64,000 nt of DNA, from positions 124,001 to 188,000 of the forward strand of contig NZ_AP014583.1 of the NCBI RefSeq assembly GCF_000828715.1, read 5' to 3'. Source of the stretch: Winogradskyella sp. PG-2. Its GTDB lineage: Bacteria > Bacteroidota > Bacteroidia > Flavobacteriales > Flavobacteriaceae. This document shows, in pieces, positions 36,216-46,126 of this stretch; the first letter of the stretch is position 1, and each line of letters opens with the position of its first letter. The position numbers and the translations under genes are program-made. Under the pieces are notes generated by a model, which saw only the letters and a program-made list of their open reading frames with translations, made no database searches and was not told the origin of the DNA.

Positions 36216-37323
36216 CTGCGTTAATATTATGTTCTTCTTGTATTAAATTTTCCATATTGTTAAACCAATTTAATAAACTATATTTTCTATTTGGTATTGT
36301 AAATTTATGACCCTCAATTTTATAACTTTTAAAAGTTGCATCTAGTGCGATTATCCACGATTTAGGGTTATTTGGATTTGCTACTAAAACACCATATTCG
36401 CCATTATTTAAAACTTCTGGTATAGGATCAATCTTTGAAGCCAAACAATAACAACCAGATACTAGAGCCTCAGTTAATGCCAATGGATGACCCTCGTGAC
36501 ATAATGTTGAAAATAAGAAAAAAGTAGCTATTTGATAATACTTTGGTAATTGATTATTTAATTTTCTACCGACAAAGACTACTTGTGCTTTCTTATATTT
36601 ATATTTATCTGTACCAATAACCAAAAGTCTAACATTTGGTTTATCTTTTATAAATGTCTCCCACGCTTCTAATACAACTTGTAAACCTTTCTTTTTTCGG
36701 TCTTGAGAAACCCATAAATAATAGGTTTTATCTTCTTCAAAATTTAACTCTCTTCTGATTTCAGCTTGTTCATATTTGGATATAGGATAAAACAATTCTG
36801 TATCTATACCATTATAAATTTGCTTTATTTTACAAGGTGAATCTCTCTTAACTTTAATTTGATTTGAATAAGTAGTATTTGTTAATACCAATAGTTTATC
36901 TGCAGATTTATAAAATAGAGATTTATTTTCTATTGACAATTCATAGCCATGAAGATGATATATTAATACAACTTTATGTCTTAAATTATCTTTTTCTAAA
37001 AGCTGATGTATTGATAACAACATATTAATATTATCAATAATATTTATCGTTACAAAGTCTTCTCTGTTAAGAATCTTTTTTAAAACCTTATAATAATTTC
37101 TATATCTGTAATGCTTTACAATTTTTTGAAATTTATAGGATTTTATAAGTGGTGGATTAACTATATAATACTTAGAATCTGATTGATTATTATTTGATTT
37201 GGGGCATATAATGTGTGTAAATAATGATGGTTTAGCTTCAATAAGTTTTGAAAACATAATATTCCAACTACCAATTTTGGTACTTGGCAAACCTATCGAT
37301 GTTATTAAAATATTAGTTTTCAT
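36208..37323 (-). CDS. Glycosyltransferase family 4
   Basis: 371 residues; GT-B with FFLFSTLCHEGHPLALTEALVSG and IDPIPEVLNNGEYGVLV in the C-terminal half, preceded by YYLWVSQDRKKKGLQVVLEAW. The N-terminal half is short and Lys-rich. It overlaps the GT2 gene upstream by 4 bases and neuA by 8 bases. It is close to the sialic acid genes, but its fold is not that of known sialyltransferase families. Sugar unknown. Confidence 0.83.
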   Translation of the reverse strand: MKTNILITSIGLPSTKIGSWNIMFSKLIEAKPSLFTHIICPKSNNNQSDSKYYIVNPPLIKSYKFQKIVKHYRYRNYYKVLKKILNREDFVTINIIDNINMLLSIHQLLEKDNLRHKVVLIYHLHGYELSIENKSLFYKSADKLLVLTNTTYSNQIKVKRDSPCKIKQIYNGIDTELFYPISKYEQAEIRRELNFEEDKTYYLWVSQDRKKKGLQVVLEAWETFIKDKPNVRLLVIGTDKYKYKKAQVVFVGRKLNNQLPKYYQIATFFLFSTLCHEGHPLALTEALVSGCYCLASKIDPIPEVLNNGEYGVLVANPNNPKSWIIALDATFKSYKIEGHKFTIPNRKYSLLNWFNNMENLIQEEHNINAVE

Positions 37324-38291
37324 TTTACTAATAAAGAAAAGCCTTTCTTAAAAATCACTGTGAATATAACGCCTAATTTTATTTTAATTGATGATATAAA
37401 ATTATCTTTTAAACTTGAAGACGCTTCTTCTATTTTCTTCCTATGCTTCTTAAAAAGTCTATATCTTAATAACAATGAATCTTGATATGCAACTAATTCA
37501 TAAAATGACTTTAAAATATTTCTCGAAGTTACTTCTAAATACTTTTGCTGTTGTTTAGATTTAGCTTTTTTACTTGATATCAATGTAAAATAATGATATT
37601 TTAAAACATCCTCTAGTTTACTAACCGTTAGTGATTTTCTCGATGATATTCTATCATCTCCTCTTCGTATTAAAAATAAATGACTTGCATCGTAAAACTT
37701 AAATTTAACCCCTTCTATCAACATTCTAAAATGAAACTCTGTGTCTTGTATTTTCTGCCTATGCTCATCATAGAGCTCTTTATCTTTTAGGAAGGTTTTT
37801 TTCCAAAGAGGTCCATGGGTAATCAAATAAAATCTATTGGTGACGTAGTCTAATATATCTGTATAACTTATATCTGGTTTAGAAACCTCTATATCATATA
37901 TAGATGTATCGAAATAAGCACCAAAAGCAAATACGGCTTCTAAAGAGTTCTCATTATTGAAAATTTCTAGTTTACTTTTTAAAAAATTTGGCAGCATTAT
38001 ATCATCACTATCAAACCAATTAATATATTGGCCATTTGATTTTTCGAATCCATAGTTACGACAAGCATTGGCTCCATTTAACCTTTCTATTGGTCTTTCG
38101 TAAAACAAAAATCTTGAATCTAATTTTGTATAGTGATTAACAACTTCTTTAGTCTTATCAGTACTTCGATCATCTACTATAATACACTCCCAATTATTAT
38201 ATGATTGTTCTAATATACTATCCAAAGTTTCGGGCAATAATTTTGCACGATTGTAGGTAGGTATTATTATAGAAACTAAGTCGGTTTGCAT
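37320..38291 (-). CDS. Glycosyltransferase family 2
   Basis: 323 residues; GT-A fold with VSIIIPTYNRAKLLPETLDS, CIIVDDRSTDKT and the metal-binding acidic DSDD motif at NWFDSDDIMLP. The C-terminal third (about 220-323) is basic and helical, likely for membrane contact. The donor may be a UDP-sugar. It sits 10 bases after the GT4 gene upstream. Confidence 0.88.
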   Translation of the reverse strand: MQTDLVSIIIPTYNRAKLLPETLDSILEQSYNNWECIIVDDRSTDKTKEVVNHYTKLDSRFLFYERPIERLNGANACRNYGFEKSNGQYINWFDSDDIMLPNFLKSKLEIFNNENSLEAVFAFGAYFDTSIYDIEVSKPDISYTDILDYVTNRFYLITHGPLWKKTFLKDKELYDEHRQKIQDTEFHFRMLIEGVKFKFYDASHLFLIRRGDDRISSRKSLTVSKLEDVLKYHYFTLISSKKAKSKQQQKYLEVTSRNILKSFYELVAYQDSLLLRYRLFKKHRKKIEEASSSLKDNFISSIKIKLGVIFTVIFKKGFSLLVK

Positions 38292-38301
38292 GTTTAATAA
38301 C

Positions 38302-39570
38302 TTATTGTTTATATAAGTCTATTATTTTTTGACTTTGTGTTGCATTATTAAAGTGTTGCTCGATATAAGACCTTGCTTCTAAACCCATTGTTGTTATTAA
38401 TTCTGGGTGGCTAATAAATTTTTCAATACTATTTGCCATCGCTTTAACATTTCCTTCTTCAACAACATATCCTGTTATACCATCTCTTATTGTCTCTGGT
38501 ATTCCTCCAGAATTAAAGCCTACAACAGGCAATCCAGAAGCCTGAGCTTCAGCTGTAACTAACCCTTGTCCTTCAGCTCTGCCAGTTTCATCTGTGATGG
38601 ATGTCATCAAAAATAAATGATTTTGGTCCAATAATTCAATTATTTCATTCTGTGTACCACCACCTCTTAGGGTAATAAAATCTTCTAAATTTAAGCTTTT
38701 TATTTTTTGCTTTAATATTTCATATTCAGTACCAGTTCCAACAATAGTGTAATGTACATTGTACCCTCTTTCTATTAGAAGTTTTATAACTTCAATACCA
38801 ACATGTTGCCCTTTTAACTTAATTAATCTCCCTACGGTAATAATTTTGAGAGAGCCATCGAAACTTCTATTCTTATAATTAAAAATATCTATATCTACAC
38901 CAACAGGATTAACGAAAACTATTCCTTTTGGAACATTAAGTTTCAGTAAATTATTAAATAAATAATTAGAACTTGTAACAATCTGTTTAGATGCTTTAAA
39001 TGCACCTAAATAATAATTTATAAAATGCTCTTGGGTTTCATCTGTAGAGAATGTGTCATAACCATAAAAAGACGTAATAATTTTTCCCTTTATAGCACCA
39101 ATTTCTTTCATTTCTGCCAGTAATTTTCCATTGATACCGAAATGTGCATGAAAAACCTCAGCGTCTCTATATTTTAAAAAAGTAGCCGCTTGAAACCACA
39201 TTTTTAGTGTCTGAGATTTTAGCCCATATCTTTTCTTATTCAATGTTCGCAATAAAACTCGGCTAAACTTTATATTTTTAAATAGTAAACTAATGGCAAA
39301 AAATAAACGTTTCAATTTATCCTCAGGTACATTAGGGTTAAAAGTTTGAGCAGAGCTAAACAAGCCACTTTTAGTCAATAAATCTTGCTGGGAAGACACT
39401 TCTAATGGTCTTATTGTATCTGCTAGAATCTGAGCTGAATAATTATGTTTTAGTGTTTCTAAAATAAAATTAATTACAAAAGTTTCTGATTGAGATGGAA
39501 ATAGACCCAAAACATGAACAACTTTGACTTTTGTCATAAGATTAACAGATACTTTAGACTGTTTTTCCAT
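38302..39570 (-). CDS. Glycosyltransferase family 4
   Basis: 422 residues, GT4 with VVHVLGLFPSQSETFVINFI at the N-terminus and SITDETGRAEGQGLVTAEAQ plus GLPVVGFNSGGIPETIRDGI in the donor half. The start at 39570 gives a short polar lead; Met12 (39537) is an alternative. It lies between two GT2 genes, which is common for a capsule repeat unit. Specificity unknown. Confidence 0.87.
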   Translation of the reverse strand: MEKQSKVSVNLMTKVKVVHVLGLFPSQSETFVINFILETLKHNYSAQILADTIRPLEVSSQQDLLTKSGLFSSAQTFNPNVPEDKLKRLFFAISLLFKNIKFSRVLLRTLNKKRYGLKSQTLKMWFQAATFLKYRDAEVFHAHFGINGKLLAEMKEIGAIKGKIITSFYGYDTFSTDETQEHFINYYLGAFKASKQIVTSSNYLFNNLLKLNVPKGIVFVNPVGVDIDIFNYKNRSFDGSLKIITVGRLIKLKGQHVGIEVIKLLIERGYNVHYTIVGTGTEYEILKQKIKSLNLEDFITLRGGGTQNEIIELLDQNHLFLMTSITDETGRAEGQGLVTAEAQASGLPVVGFNSGGIPETIRDGITGYVVEEGNVKAMANSIEKFISHPELITTMGLEARSYIEQHFNNATQSQKIIDLYKQ

Positions 39571-39576
39571 CTAAAA

Positions 39577-40407
39577 TTACTTGTATGGCTTTCTAAATAG
39601 TTTAGTTAACAAGGTCAACCAAACTGAATTCATTTTTTGTGCTAAGGAATTCTCTTCCAATACATTCAACATTTTAAAACGATTTAGTCTAAATTTTTTA
39701 TCATAGTTTACTAAACGTTTTGATTCATCAATAAACAATGGGAAATTATCTATTATACTTTGTTCTCTTTCATTCTGTACAACATTTACATATTTAGGAT
39801 CGGCAGAAATTCCATCTGTCTTATATTTTGAAATTACCTTATTAATATGACAATATGTAGCATTGTGCTTACAAATAGCACAAACAAAAAAATCCCAATC
39901 AGAAACGATTTTAAATTTTTCCTTATATAAATACACTTTGTGAAAAAGTGTTCTTTTTATGAATGAAGAAGGGTGAGGAATGTGTCCTTTATTATAGAAG
40001 TAATTAAAACTTAATTGATCTGGATATACTTTTACCTCATTATACGTCTTATGTATCAATTCTAAATTACCATAATAGATATCTTTATTGGTTTTTAGAT
40101 ATTCTGAAACAACTTGTAATTTATTACTATCATTTAAAGTGTCACCACTATTAAGAAACAGAAGGTATTTTCCTTTTGAGGCTCTAATTCCTTTATTCAT
40201 AGCATTGTAAATACCTAAATCTCTTTCACTTATCCAATAACTGAGTTTTTCTTTATGAGCTTCGACAATTTCTTTACTTCCATCGGTACTATTTCCATCA
40301 ATAACGATGTATTCAAAATTTACAAACGACTGACTGATTACACTATTTAAAGTATTACTAAGACCAGCTTTATTATTGTAATTTATGGTTATGATAGATA
40401 TGAGCAT
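39577..40407 (-). CDS. Glycosyltransferase family 2 (WcaA/WcaE type)
   Basis: 276 residues; the GT-A fold shows LISIITINYNNKAGLSNTLN, YIVIDGNSTDGSKEIV and LFLNSGDTL at the metal site. The order IDGNSTDGS...GIYNAMNKGI is close to colanic-acid WcaE-type transferases. The acceptor is probably a lipid-linked sugar. It follows the GT gene upstream after a 32-base gap and is followed by another GT4 gene. Confidence 0.88.
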   Translation of the reverse strand: MLISIITINYNNKAGLSNTLNSVISQSFVNFEYIVIDGNSTDGSKEIVEAHKEKLSYWISERDLGIYNAMNKGIRASKGKYLLFLNSGDTLNDSNKLQVVSEYLKTNKDIYYGNLELIHKTYNEVKVYPDQLSFNYFYNKGHIPHPSSFIKRTLFHKVYLYKEKFKIVSDWDFFVCAICKHNATYCHINKVISKYKTDGISADPKYVNVVQNEREQSIIDNFPLFIDESKRLVNYDKKFRLNRFKMLNVLEENSLAQKMNSVWLTLLTKLFRKPYK

Positions 40408-40439
40408 CTATTTAATAGTTTGATATTAAACATTAAAAT

Positions 40440-41597
40440 TTATATAGTAGCTAAATTTACCAATTTCATAAAATCTTTTCCGAAACGTTCTACATTACTT
40501 TTATAGTTAGGACTTTTTATTAATGGCAATTTCTTATTTACAGATTCAATAGCATGCGCCAAATCTGAAACGCTACAAGGATTAAAAAACATTACATTTT
40601 CTAACACCTGTTCTTTATGTACTTCTAAGTTAGAAAGTATTAAAAATTTATTCAGTCTTTTTGCATCTTCAACTACAGTGCTCCAGCCCTCAAAAAGAGA
40701 TGGTTGTATAACTGCTATACAATTCTTAAAAAGACATAATTGTTCCGTTCTTGGTAAAAAGCCTAAAAAAACCACATTATCTTCGATTAAGTTTTCCTTT
40801 ATATAATCTTTAAGCTTTTTAAAGTTTTCTTTATTTCTATAATCATTTTCTTTTCCAGACATTGCAACTAATACATCTATTCCATTATCCTTTAAACACT
40901 TAACTGCTTTTAGTAAAATTATATGGTTTTTATGTGCCCAAAACTGATTAGGTGCAAAAAAATAAGGCTTATTTAACTTATATTTTAGTTTTAAATCTTC
41001 TATATTTTCGTGTAAAAAGTCTGGATGTGTAACCGCAAATTGTAAAACAAAAGGTTTTGACTTTGCGGATGGATATAGCCTAACAAAGTCAGACTTAGCG
41101 TCATGGCTACTCAATACTACAAAATCTCCGTTAGCTATAACATTCTTTTGAAAACGCTTTCTTTTCAAAATTTCTTCCTCCGAAAAAAATTGCGGCAAAT
41201 AATCTTCTTGAAAATCTGGAATCCAATTTACCTTTTTTATTTTTTTTGATATTAAATACAGTTGTTTAGGATAAGTAAAATCTAATTGAGGAATATTATT
41301 ATTTTTAGTTATCAGCTTCTTTTTTAATATCACAAAGCTTAACTTATTTATAACTCGTTCTAGTATTGAAAATTTAATTTTTTCTAAGGGAAAAGCAATG
41401 AAATTCAAATAAGGATATTGGGTTTCTTTTACTATAATATCAAAATTGTTTTCTGATTCAGAAAGAATAGTAACCTCTGGTTTTTCTTTATCATTTATTG
41501 TATTAAGCGCATGCACAATGTTTAAAATGTAATAAGCGCCTGCAATCCAATTCTCATTATATGAAAAAACTAAGCCTATACGTTTTCTTTCGCCCAT
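40440..41597 (-). CDS. GT-B glycosyltransferase (GT4-like)
   Basis: 385 residues; the C-terminal donor half has PYFFAPNQFWAHKNHIILLK, then FLGFLPRTEQL and VIQPSLFEGWSTVVEDAKRL, which are GT4 features (mannosyltransferase-like). The N-terminal half contains GAYYILNIVHALN. It overlaps the upstream epimerase by 22 bases. Sugar is unknown. Confidence 0.85.
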   Translation of the reverse strand: MGERKRIGLVFSYNENWIAGAYYILNIVHALNTINDKEKPEVTILSESENNFDIIVKETQYPYLNFIAFPLEKIKFSILERVINKLSFVILKKKLITKNNNIPQLDFTYPKQLYLISKKIKKVNWIPDFQEDYLPQFFSEEEILKRKRFQKNVIANGDFVVLSSHDAKSDFVRLYPSAKSKPFVLQFAVTHPDFLHENIEDLKLKYKLNKPYFFAPNQFWAHKNHIILLKAVKCLKDNGIDVLVAMSGKENDYRNKENFKKLKDYIKENLIEDNVVFLGFLPRTEQLCLFKNCIAVIQPSLFEGWSTVVEDAKRLNKFLILSNLEVHKEQVLENVMFFNPCSVSDLAHAIESVNKKLPLIKSPNYKSNVERFGKDFMKLVNLATI

Positions 41598-42469
41598 TGA
41601 TAATAATTATTTAAGCCCTCTACTAATTTCACATTTTGTTCGTAGCCTAAGCTCTGTAATTTACTAATATCTGCTACCCAGTTTATTGGATCTCCAATTC
41701 TGTTTTCACCTTTATACGTCACTTCAAATTTATCTGGAAAGTATTTATAAAATTCATTAACCACATACCTTATTTGTAACTCTTTTCCATTAGCAATGTT
41801 TACAATATCATTTTTGAAATCGCTATTATTTATAATAATATCAATAGACCTTACTAGATCTTTTACGTATATAAAATCTCTAGACTCATAGCCTGTACCA
41901 AACAATTCTATCCTTTTGTTTGTTACAGTTTTCTTATATAAATCCCAAAAAATTTGTTTTTTTAAACCCTCGCCATATGCAGAAAATATTCTTAATGAGC
42001 ATGTAGACAAACCGTAAATATCATAAAATTGTTTACAAATTTCTTCAGACATTTTTTTATGAAAACCATACGGTGATATAGGGTTTAAGGGATGAGTTTC
42101 ATTAATTGGCAGTCTTTTAGGGTTACCATAAACAGCTGCACTCGATAAATTAATGTATTTACAATCTAAATTATATTTTCTAATAGCATCTAATTGCTTG
42201 TAAACATTTACCACATTCAACATAAAATCTCTTTGTGGATTCTCTATAGAATTGGGCACGCTTGCAGCGCCTGAGCAATTAATACAAACATCAAATTTAT
42301 TGAATTGAAATAATTCTGTAAAATCAGCATTTGTAGCATCCACTTGAGTATAATTTGATGCAGAATAATCTACACCTACATCACATTGCCAAACATAATG
42401 TTCACGCGAAAAATAGTTAACACAATGTGAGCCAATAAACCCTTTTGAACCTATTATTAAAATATTCAT
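41576..42469 (-). CDS. NAD-dependent epimerase/dehydratase (extended SDR)
   Basis: 297 residues with the nucleotide loop GSKGFIG (7-13) and the catalytic Tyr134/Lys138 in SPYGFHK, plus a Ser at the LSSAAVYG segment. The C-terminal half binds a nucleotide sugar. The family includes UDP-glucose 4-epimerase, GDP-mannose 4,6-dehydratase and dTDP-glucose dehydratase; I cannot choose among them. It is followed by a GT gene (22-base overlap) and preceded by a methyltransferase (4-base overlap). Confidence 0.85.
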   Translation of the reverse strand: MNILIIGSKGFIGSHCVNYFSREHYVWQCDVGVDYSASNYTQVDATNADFTELFQFNKFDVCINCSGAASVPNSIENPQRDFMLNVVNVYKQLDAIRKYNLDCKYINLSSAAVYGNPKRLPINETHPLNPISPYGFHKKMSEEICKQFYDIYGLSTCSLRIFSAYGEGLKKQIFWDLYKKTVTNKRIELFGTGYESRDFIYVKDLVRSIDIIINNSDFKNDIVNIANGKELQIRYVVNEFYKYFPDKFEVTYKGENRIGDPINWVADISKLQSLGYEQNVKLVEGLNNYYQWAKENV

Positions 42470-43347
42470 TTTTTTAGTGCTATATATGTGTACATACGTC
42501 CAGGAATGTGATTTTCATCCAAAGGTTGATACCCACTAACTTTTTTATATAAATCCCATATTAAAGGAAGTTTCGCAATAATTCCTAGTTTTTTTTTAAG
42601 CTTATTCTTTTGCTTAATGACTTGTTTATCTCTCTCTTCATTAACTTGTTGTTCAGTTTTTGGAAAATGGTTAATAATACTATCGTAATATTTTAACTCC
42701 TTTTTAATCGTTGCTCCTGCAACTAAGATAGCTTTTCTATATTCTGAAGCTTTAAATGCATTCTCACCACCATAAAACTTATGCAAGAGATGTTCTTTTA
42801 AAAACCAATCTTTATCCTCAAGGTCAGTTATAACATGATCTCTAACGGTAACTAACAATCCACCTGGTTTAAGAACTCTAACCGATTCTTTAATAAAAGT
42901 ATTTAAATCATTAGCATGATGCATAGCTTGTCTCATATAGACGATATCGAATGTATGACTAGAAAAATTGATATTTTCTGCAAAATCTTCAAAGACTTCG
43001 ATATTATTGAGGTTTAAATCATTCTTCAAAATTTTTATTGCACCAGAACCAACAGTTCTACTAAGGTCTGGTTCTACAGCTGTTACGGTATAGCCTTTGA
43101 GTGCAAAATTAATGGTGCTAATTCCATTACCGCAACCAATGTCTAAAATTGTTTTGGCATTAGGAGCATATTTATTAAATATTTTTAAAGTTTCAATAAG
43201 TTCTTTACTATTTCCAAACCTCTTGATATTTAGCTTTAAATTTTCATCAAAATAAGCTTTCTCTACGAGCTCATTATATTCGGGTTTATTTCTTATGTAC
43301 TCAATGGTTTCTTCCCAAGTCATACTATTTTTTGTTAAAAGAGACAC
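42466..43347 (-). CDS. Class I SAM-dependent methyltransferase
   Basis: 293 residues; motif I ILDIGCGNGISTINFA and VTAVEPD after it are typical, followed by FDIVYMRQAMHHA and VLKPGGLLVTV (Methyltransf_11). It probably methylates a sugar of the glycan, or its lipid-linked form. The start at 43347 overlaps the previous methyltransferase gene by 23 bases; Met9 at 43323 would reduce this to none and is equally plausible. Confidence 0.83.
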   Translation of the reverse strand: MSLLTKNSMTWEETIEYIRNKPEYNELVEKAYFDENLKLNIKRFGNSKELIETLKIFNKYAPNAKTILDIGCGNGISTINFALKGYTVTAVEPDLSRTVGSGAIKILKNDLNLNNIEVFEDFAENINFSSHTFDIVYMRQAMHHANDLNTFIKESVRVLKPGGLLVTVRDHVITDLEDKDWFLKEHLLHKFYGGENAFKASEYRKAILVAGATIKKELKYYDSIINHFPKTEQQVNEERDKQVIKQKNKLKKKLGIIAKLPLIWDLYKKVSGYQPLDENHIPGRMYTYIALKK

Positions 43348-44221
43348 ATGCTACACTTCTGCAATGTGCAGCTCCGTCTTCTAATTTCCCTTTACCTGTA
43401 TGCGGATTATAGGAAGCAACATTTCGCAATTCGTTTCTATTCGCAAATCTCCAACCTTCTTTTTCGTATTTAAAATAATCAATCTCAAAGTCACCTCTAT
43501 TATTGAAAAGTGTTGTTAGTCTAACTAACATTTCATCATCAAATTGTTGAAAAAACCCGTGGTTCTCAAATTTACCAAATGGAAATGTAATTAGTAATTT
43601 ACCCTTGCTTTTAAGCACTCTAATGAGCTCTTCAATCACCAATAGATATTCATATGATTTTTTCGTTTCATTTTTATTATGCTCTATATTATATCCGTAT
43701 ATGGAGTTATCCATATCAATATGTTCTATAGTAGATTGACAAACAATTTCTTCAAAAAAATCATCTTTAAAAGGTAAATCTCTTAAATCTCCGTAAACAT
43801 AAGATACTTGCTTTTCATTAAAGCTTAATTTCTCTGGGTAAAATGTATAGATGTACTTTTGTTTTTTACTAATTAAGCCTGTGCCTAGTAAATAATCAAA
43901 ATTAAACGTTGAACCTGCGTCCAAAAATGTTGCTTTATTATTTTGCAACTTTGAAAAAATCCATGTGTATTCAACAATTCTTTCGTCAATTCTATATCCA
44001 AAATTATTAGGAACTATTTTATCTTTAAAACTTTTGAGGACATCTTTTTCTGATATACTATTTAAGATTTCTTCTGTTTTAAATTCGTTATAACCTGGTG
44101 TCCAAGGCTCTTTACCCCTCTTTATATAGTCATTTTTTATCTTTAATAAATTGGACTCAATTCTCCTCTGTTTAAATCTATTATAACGTTTTTTTACAAT
44201 TTTAAAAAAATTATTCAGCAT
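43325..44221 (-). CDS. Class I SAM-dependent methyltransferase (atypical motif I)
   Basis: 298 residues; motif I is weak (FLDAGSTFNFDYLL) but SAM-binding features follow: YVYGDLRDLPFKDDFFEEI, CQSTIEHIDMD and VLKSKGKLLITFPFG. The basic N-terminal 35 residues could bind a membrane or anionic glycan. It lies in tandem with another methyltransferase, as in loci where two positions of a sugar are methylated or where a chain terminator is added; this is inference. Confidence 0.72.
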   Translation of the reverse strand: MLNNFFKIVKKRYNRFKQRRIESNLLKIKNDYIKRGKEPWTPGYNEFKTEEILNSISEKDVLKSFKDKIVPNNFGYRIDERIVEYTWIFSKLQNNKATFLDAGSTFNFDYLLGTGLISKKQKYIYTFYPEKLSFNEKQVSYVYGDLRDLPFKDDFFEEIVCQSTIEHIDMDNSIYGYNIEHNKNETKKSYEYLLVIEELIRVLKSKGKLLITFPFGKFENHGFFQQFDDEMLVRLTTLFNNRGDFEIDYFKYEKEGWRFANRNELRNVASYNPHTGKGKLEDGAAHCRSVACVSFNKK

Positions 44222-44876
44222 CTCTTAACTCTTTAATTTTTATGGCTGGATTGCCTGCAACCATAGTCCAGTCATCAACATCCTTGGTTACAACAGATCC
44301 AGAAGCAACAATTGCGCCTTTACCTATTGTTACTCCTTTTAAAACAATAACATTAAAACTAATCCAGACATTGTCTTTAATAACTATAGGAGCCGTTTTA
44401 ATACTCCCTTTTTCTTTAGAATGTCCATTTTTAATAATATGTCTGTATCCAACATCTCTTTCCATATGGTCAATTTCATGAGAATTAGAATCAATTATAT
44501 TACATCCATGAGAGATTAATACTGAATTACCTATTCTAATTTCTTCACCACACCAAACTTTAGTTCCAGATCCTATAAAACAATTAGACCCAATAGTCAG
44601 TTGTTTTCCATATTTAAAAAGTAACAACTCTCCTCTAACATGCGTATTCTCTCCAATTAAAATTTTTTCAGCGTCTTTCTTTAGGTTAAAGACAGTCGTT
44701 TCTATATACATAAAGGAATTATGACCTAAAACCACATGTTCTTTCAACTTTTCTACATGAAAAATCTTTAGATTATCGTTTAATATTGAAACATCTATTA
44801 GATCAACGAAAAATGACTTCCCAAGGAGTTTTAATAATAATTTTTTAATTATTCTTCTCATTAATAAATTTTCCAA
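44211..44876 (-). CDS. Hexapeptide-repeat acyltransferase (LbH)
   Basis: 221 residues, mostly left-handed beta-helix: MYIETTVFNLKKDAEKILIG, then IGSGTKVWCGEEIRIGNSVL, the catalytic-type HGCNIIDSNSH with His, and VVLKGVTIGKGAIVASGSVV. This is the WbbJ/maltose O-acetyltransferase class that adds acetyl from acetyl-CoA to a sugar. The start at 44876 overlaps wzt by 16 bases; Met6 (44861), which overlaps the wzt stop as TAATG, is an attractive alternative. Confidence 0.88.
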   Translation of the reverse strand: MENLLMRRIIKKLLLKLLGKSFFVDLIDVSILNDNLKIFHVEKLKEHVVLGHNSFMYIETTVFNLKKDAEKILIGENTHVRGELLLFKYGKQLTIGSNCFIGSGTKVWCGEEIRIGNSVLISHGCNIIDSNSHEIDHMERDVGYRHIIKNGHSKEKGSIKTAPIVIKDNVWISFNVIVLKGVTIGKGAIVASGSVVTKDVDDWTMVAGNPAIKIKELRDAE

Positions 44877-46126
44877 TCACATTCCAAAACAACACAACCA
44901 TAATCATTTCCATTATACTTTTGCATATCAGACCCTGTTTCTTCTATTTTAAATTCTATAGTGTCGTCTATTAAAGCAATAAGCTCTTGATTTGGTATGT
45001 GATATCCTAATACAACTCTGTATGCGTTAGGTACTAAAGTTGCTTTAGGCAGCTTAATTTTAACTTCTATTTCGCCTTTAGATTTTGTAATATCTTTAAT
45101 TGCTTGTTCCGACGAAAAAATAACACGTTCTTTTTGATCTACTAACCTAAAGCCAATAACGGCATTCTCAATATGATTTGATGTAACCCTAAAATTAATT
45201 CCTAATACTATTTGATTGTTAAAGCCAAAAGTACTAGTTACATTATTATTAGCATCTAAAATTGAAGCTTTTAAAATATCTGAGCCTTTTTTTGGAGATT
45301 GATTTATGTAAATTGAGGATTTAGTATCTTTTCCTAATTTTAAATAATAATTCACCGCATCTTCAGTAAATCCTTCATAAACGCTTAAACCATGCTCTAA
45401 AACAATACATCTAGTACACAAACTTTTTACTGCTGCCATATTATGACTTACAAATAGAACAGTCCTACCATCACTATTAGAGATATCTTGCATTTTACCA
45501 ATAGCTTTTTTCTGAAACTCAGCATCACCAACGGCCAAAACCTCATCTACAACTAATATGTCTGGCTCTAGGTGCGCCGCCACAGCAAAAGCTAAACGAA
45601 CTTTCATACCTGAACTGTAGCGTTTCACAGGAGTGTCTACATATCTTAAACAACCAGAAAAGTCAATAATTTCATCAATCTTAGAATTAATTTCTGCTTT
45701 AGTCATTCCTAAGATTGCACCATTTAAGTATATATTTTCTCGTCCGGTCATTTCTGGATGAAAACCTGTCCCTACTTCCAATAAAGAGGCTATACGTCCT
45801 TTAGTCTTTATTTGTCCTTTGGAAGGCCCTGTAACTCTCGATAAAATCTTTAATAATGTTGATTTTCCGGCACCATTTTTACCAATTATACCAAGGACCT
45901 CACCTCTTTTAACTTCAAAATTTATATTATTTATAGCCCAAACATAGTCGGAGTTACCTTTTTCACTTCTATCGTTTGTTTCACCAATTTTTAAATAAGG
46001 ATCTTCTTTTCCGATTACATTATTCCACCATCGGTTTAGATCATGACTAAGTGTACCAGTTCCTACAAGTCCTAGTCGGTATTGCTTACCTACGTCTTCT
46101 ACTTTCAAAATTATATCAGAACTCAT
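44861..46126 (-). CDS. wzt: Polysaccharide ABC exporter ATPase with C-terminal glycan-binding domain (Wzt-like)
   Basis: 421 residues. The N-terminal half is an ABC ATPase with Walker A GKNGAGKS (82-89), a signature YSSGM and Walker B ILVVDEVLAVGD. A Wzt C-terminal beta-sandwich domain (about 270-421) would bind the chain end and set export specificity. This domain marks exporters of finished O-antigen chains in the KpsT/Wzt group, in which non-reducing-end modification (such as methylation) controls length. Two methyltransferase genes follow. It is paired with the permease gene directly upstream (1-base overlap). Confidence 0.92.
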   Translation of the reverse strand: MSSDIILKVEDVGKQYRLGLVGTGTLSHDLNRWWNNVIGKEDPYLKIGETNDRSEKGNSDYVWAINNINFEVKRGEVLGIIGKNGAGKSTLLKILSRVTGPSKGQIKTKGRIASLLEVGTGFHPEMTGRENIYLNGAILGMTKAEINSKIDEIIDFSGCLRYVDTPVKRYSSGMKVRLAFAVAAHLEPDILVVDEVLAVGDAEFQKKAIGKMQDISNSDGRTVLFVSHNMAAVKSLCTRCIVLEHGLSVYEGFTEDAVNYYLKLGKDTKSSIYINQSPKKGSDILKASILDANNNVTSTFGFNNQIVLGINFRVTSNHIENAVIGFRLVDQKERVIFSSEQAIKDITKSKGEIEVKIKLPKATLVPNAYRVVLGYHIPNQELIALIDDTIEFKIEETGSDMQKYNGNDYGCVVLECDWKIY

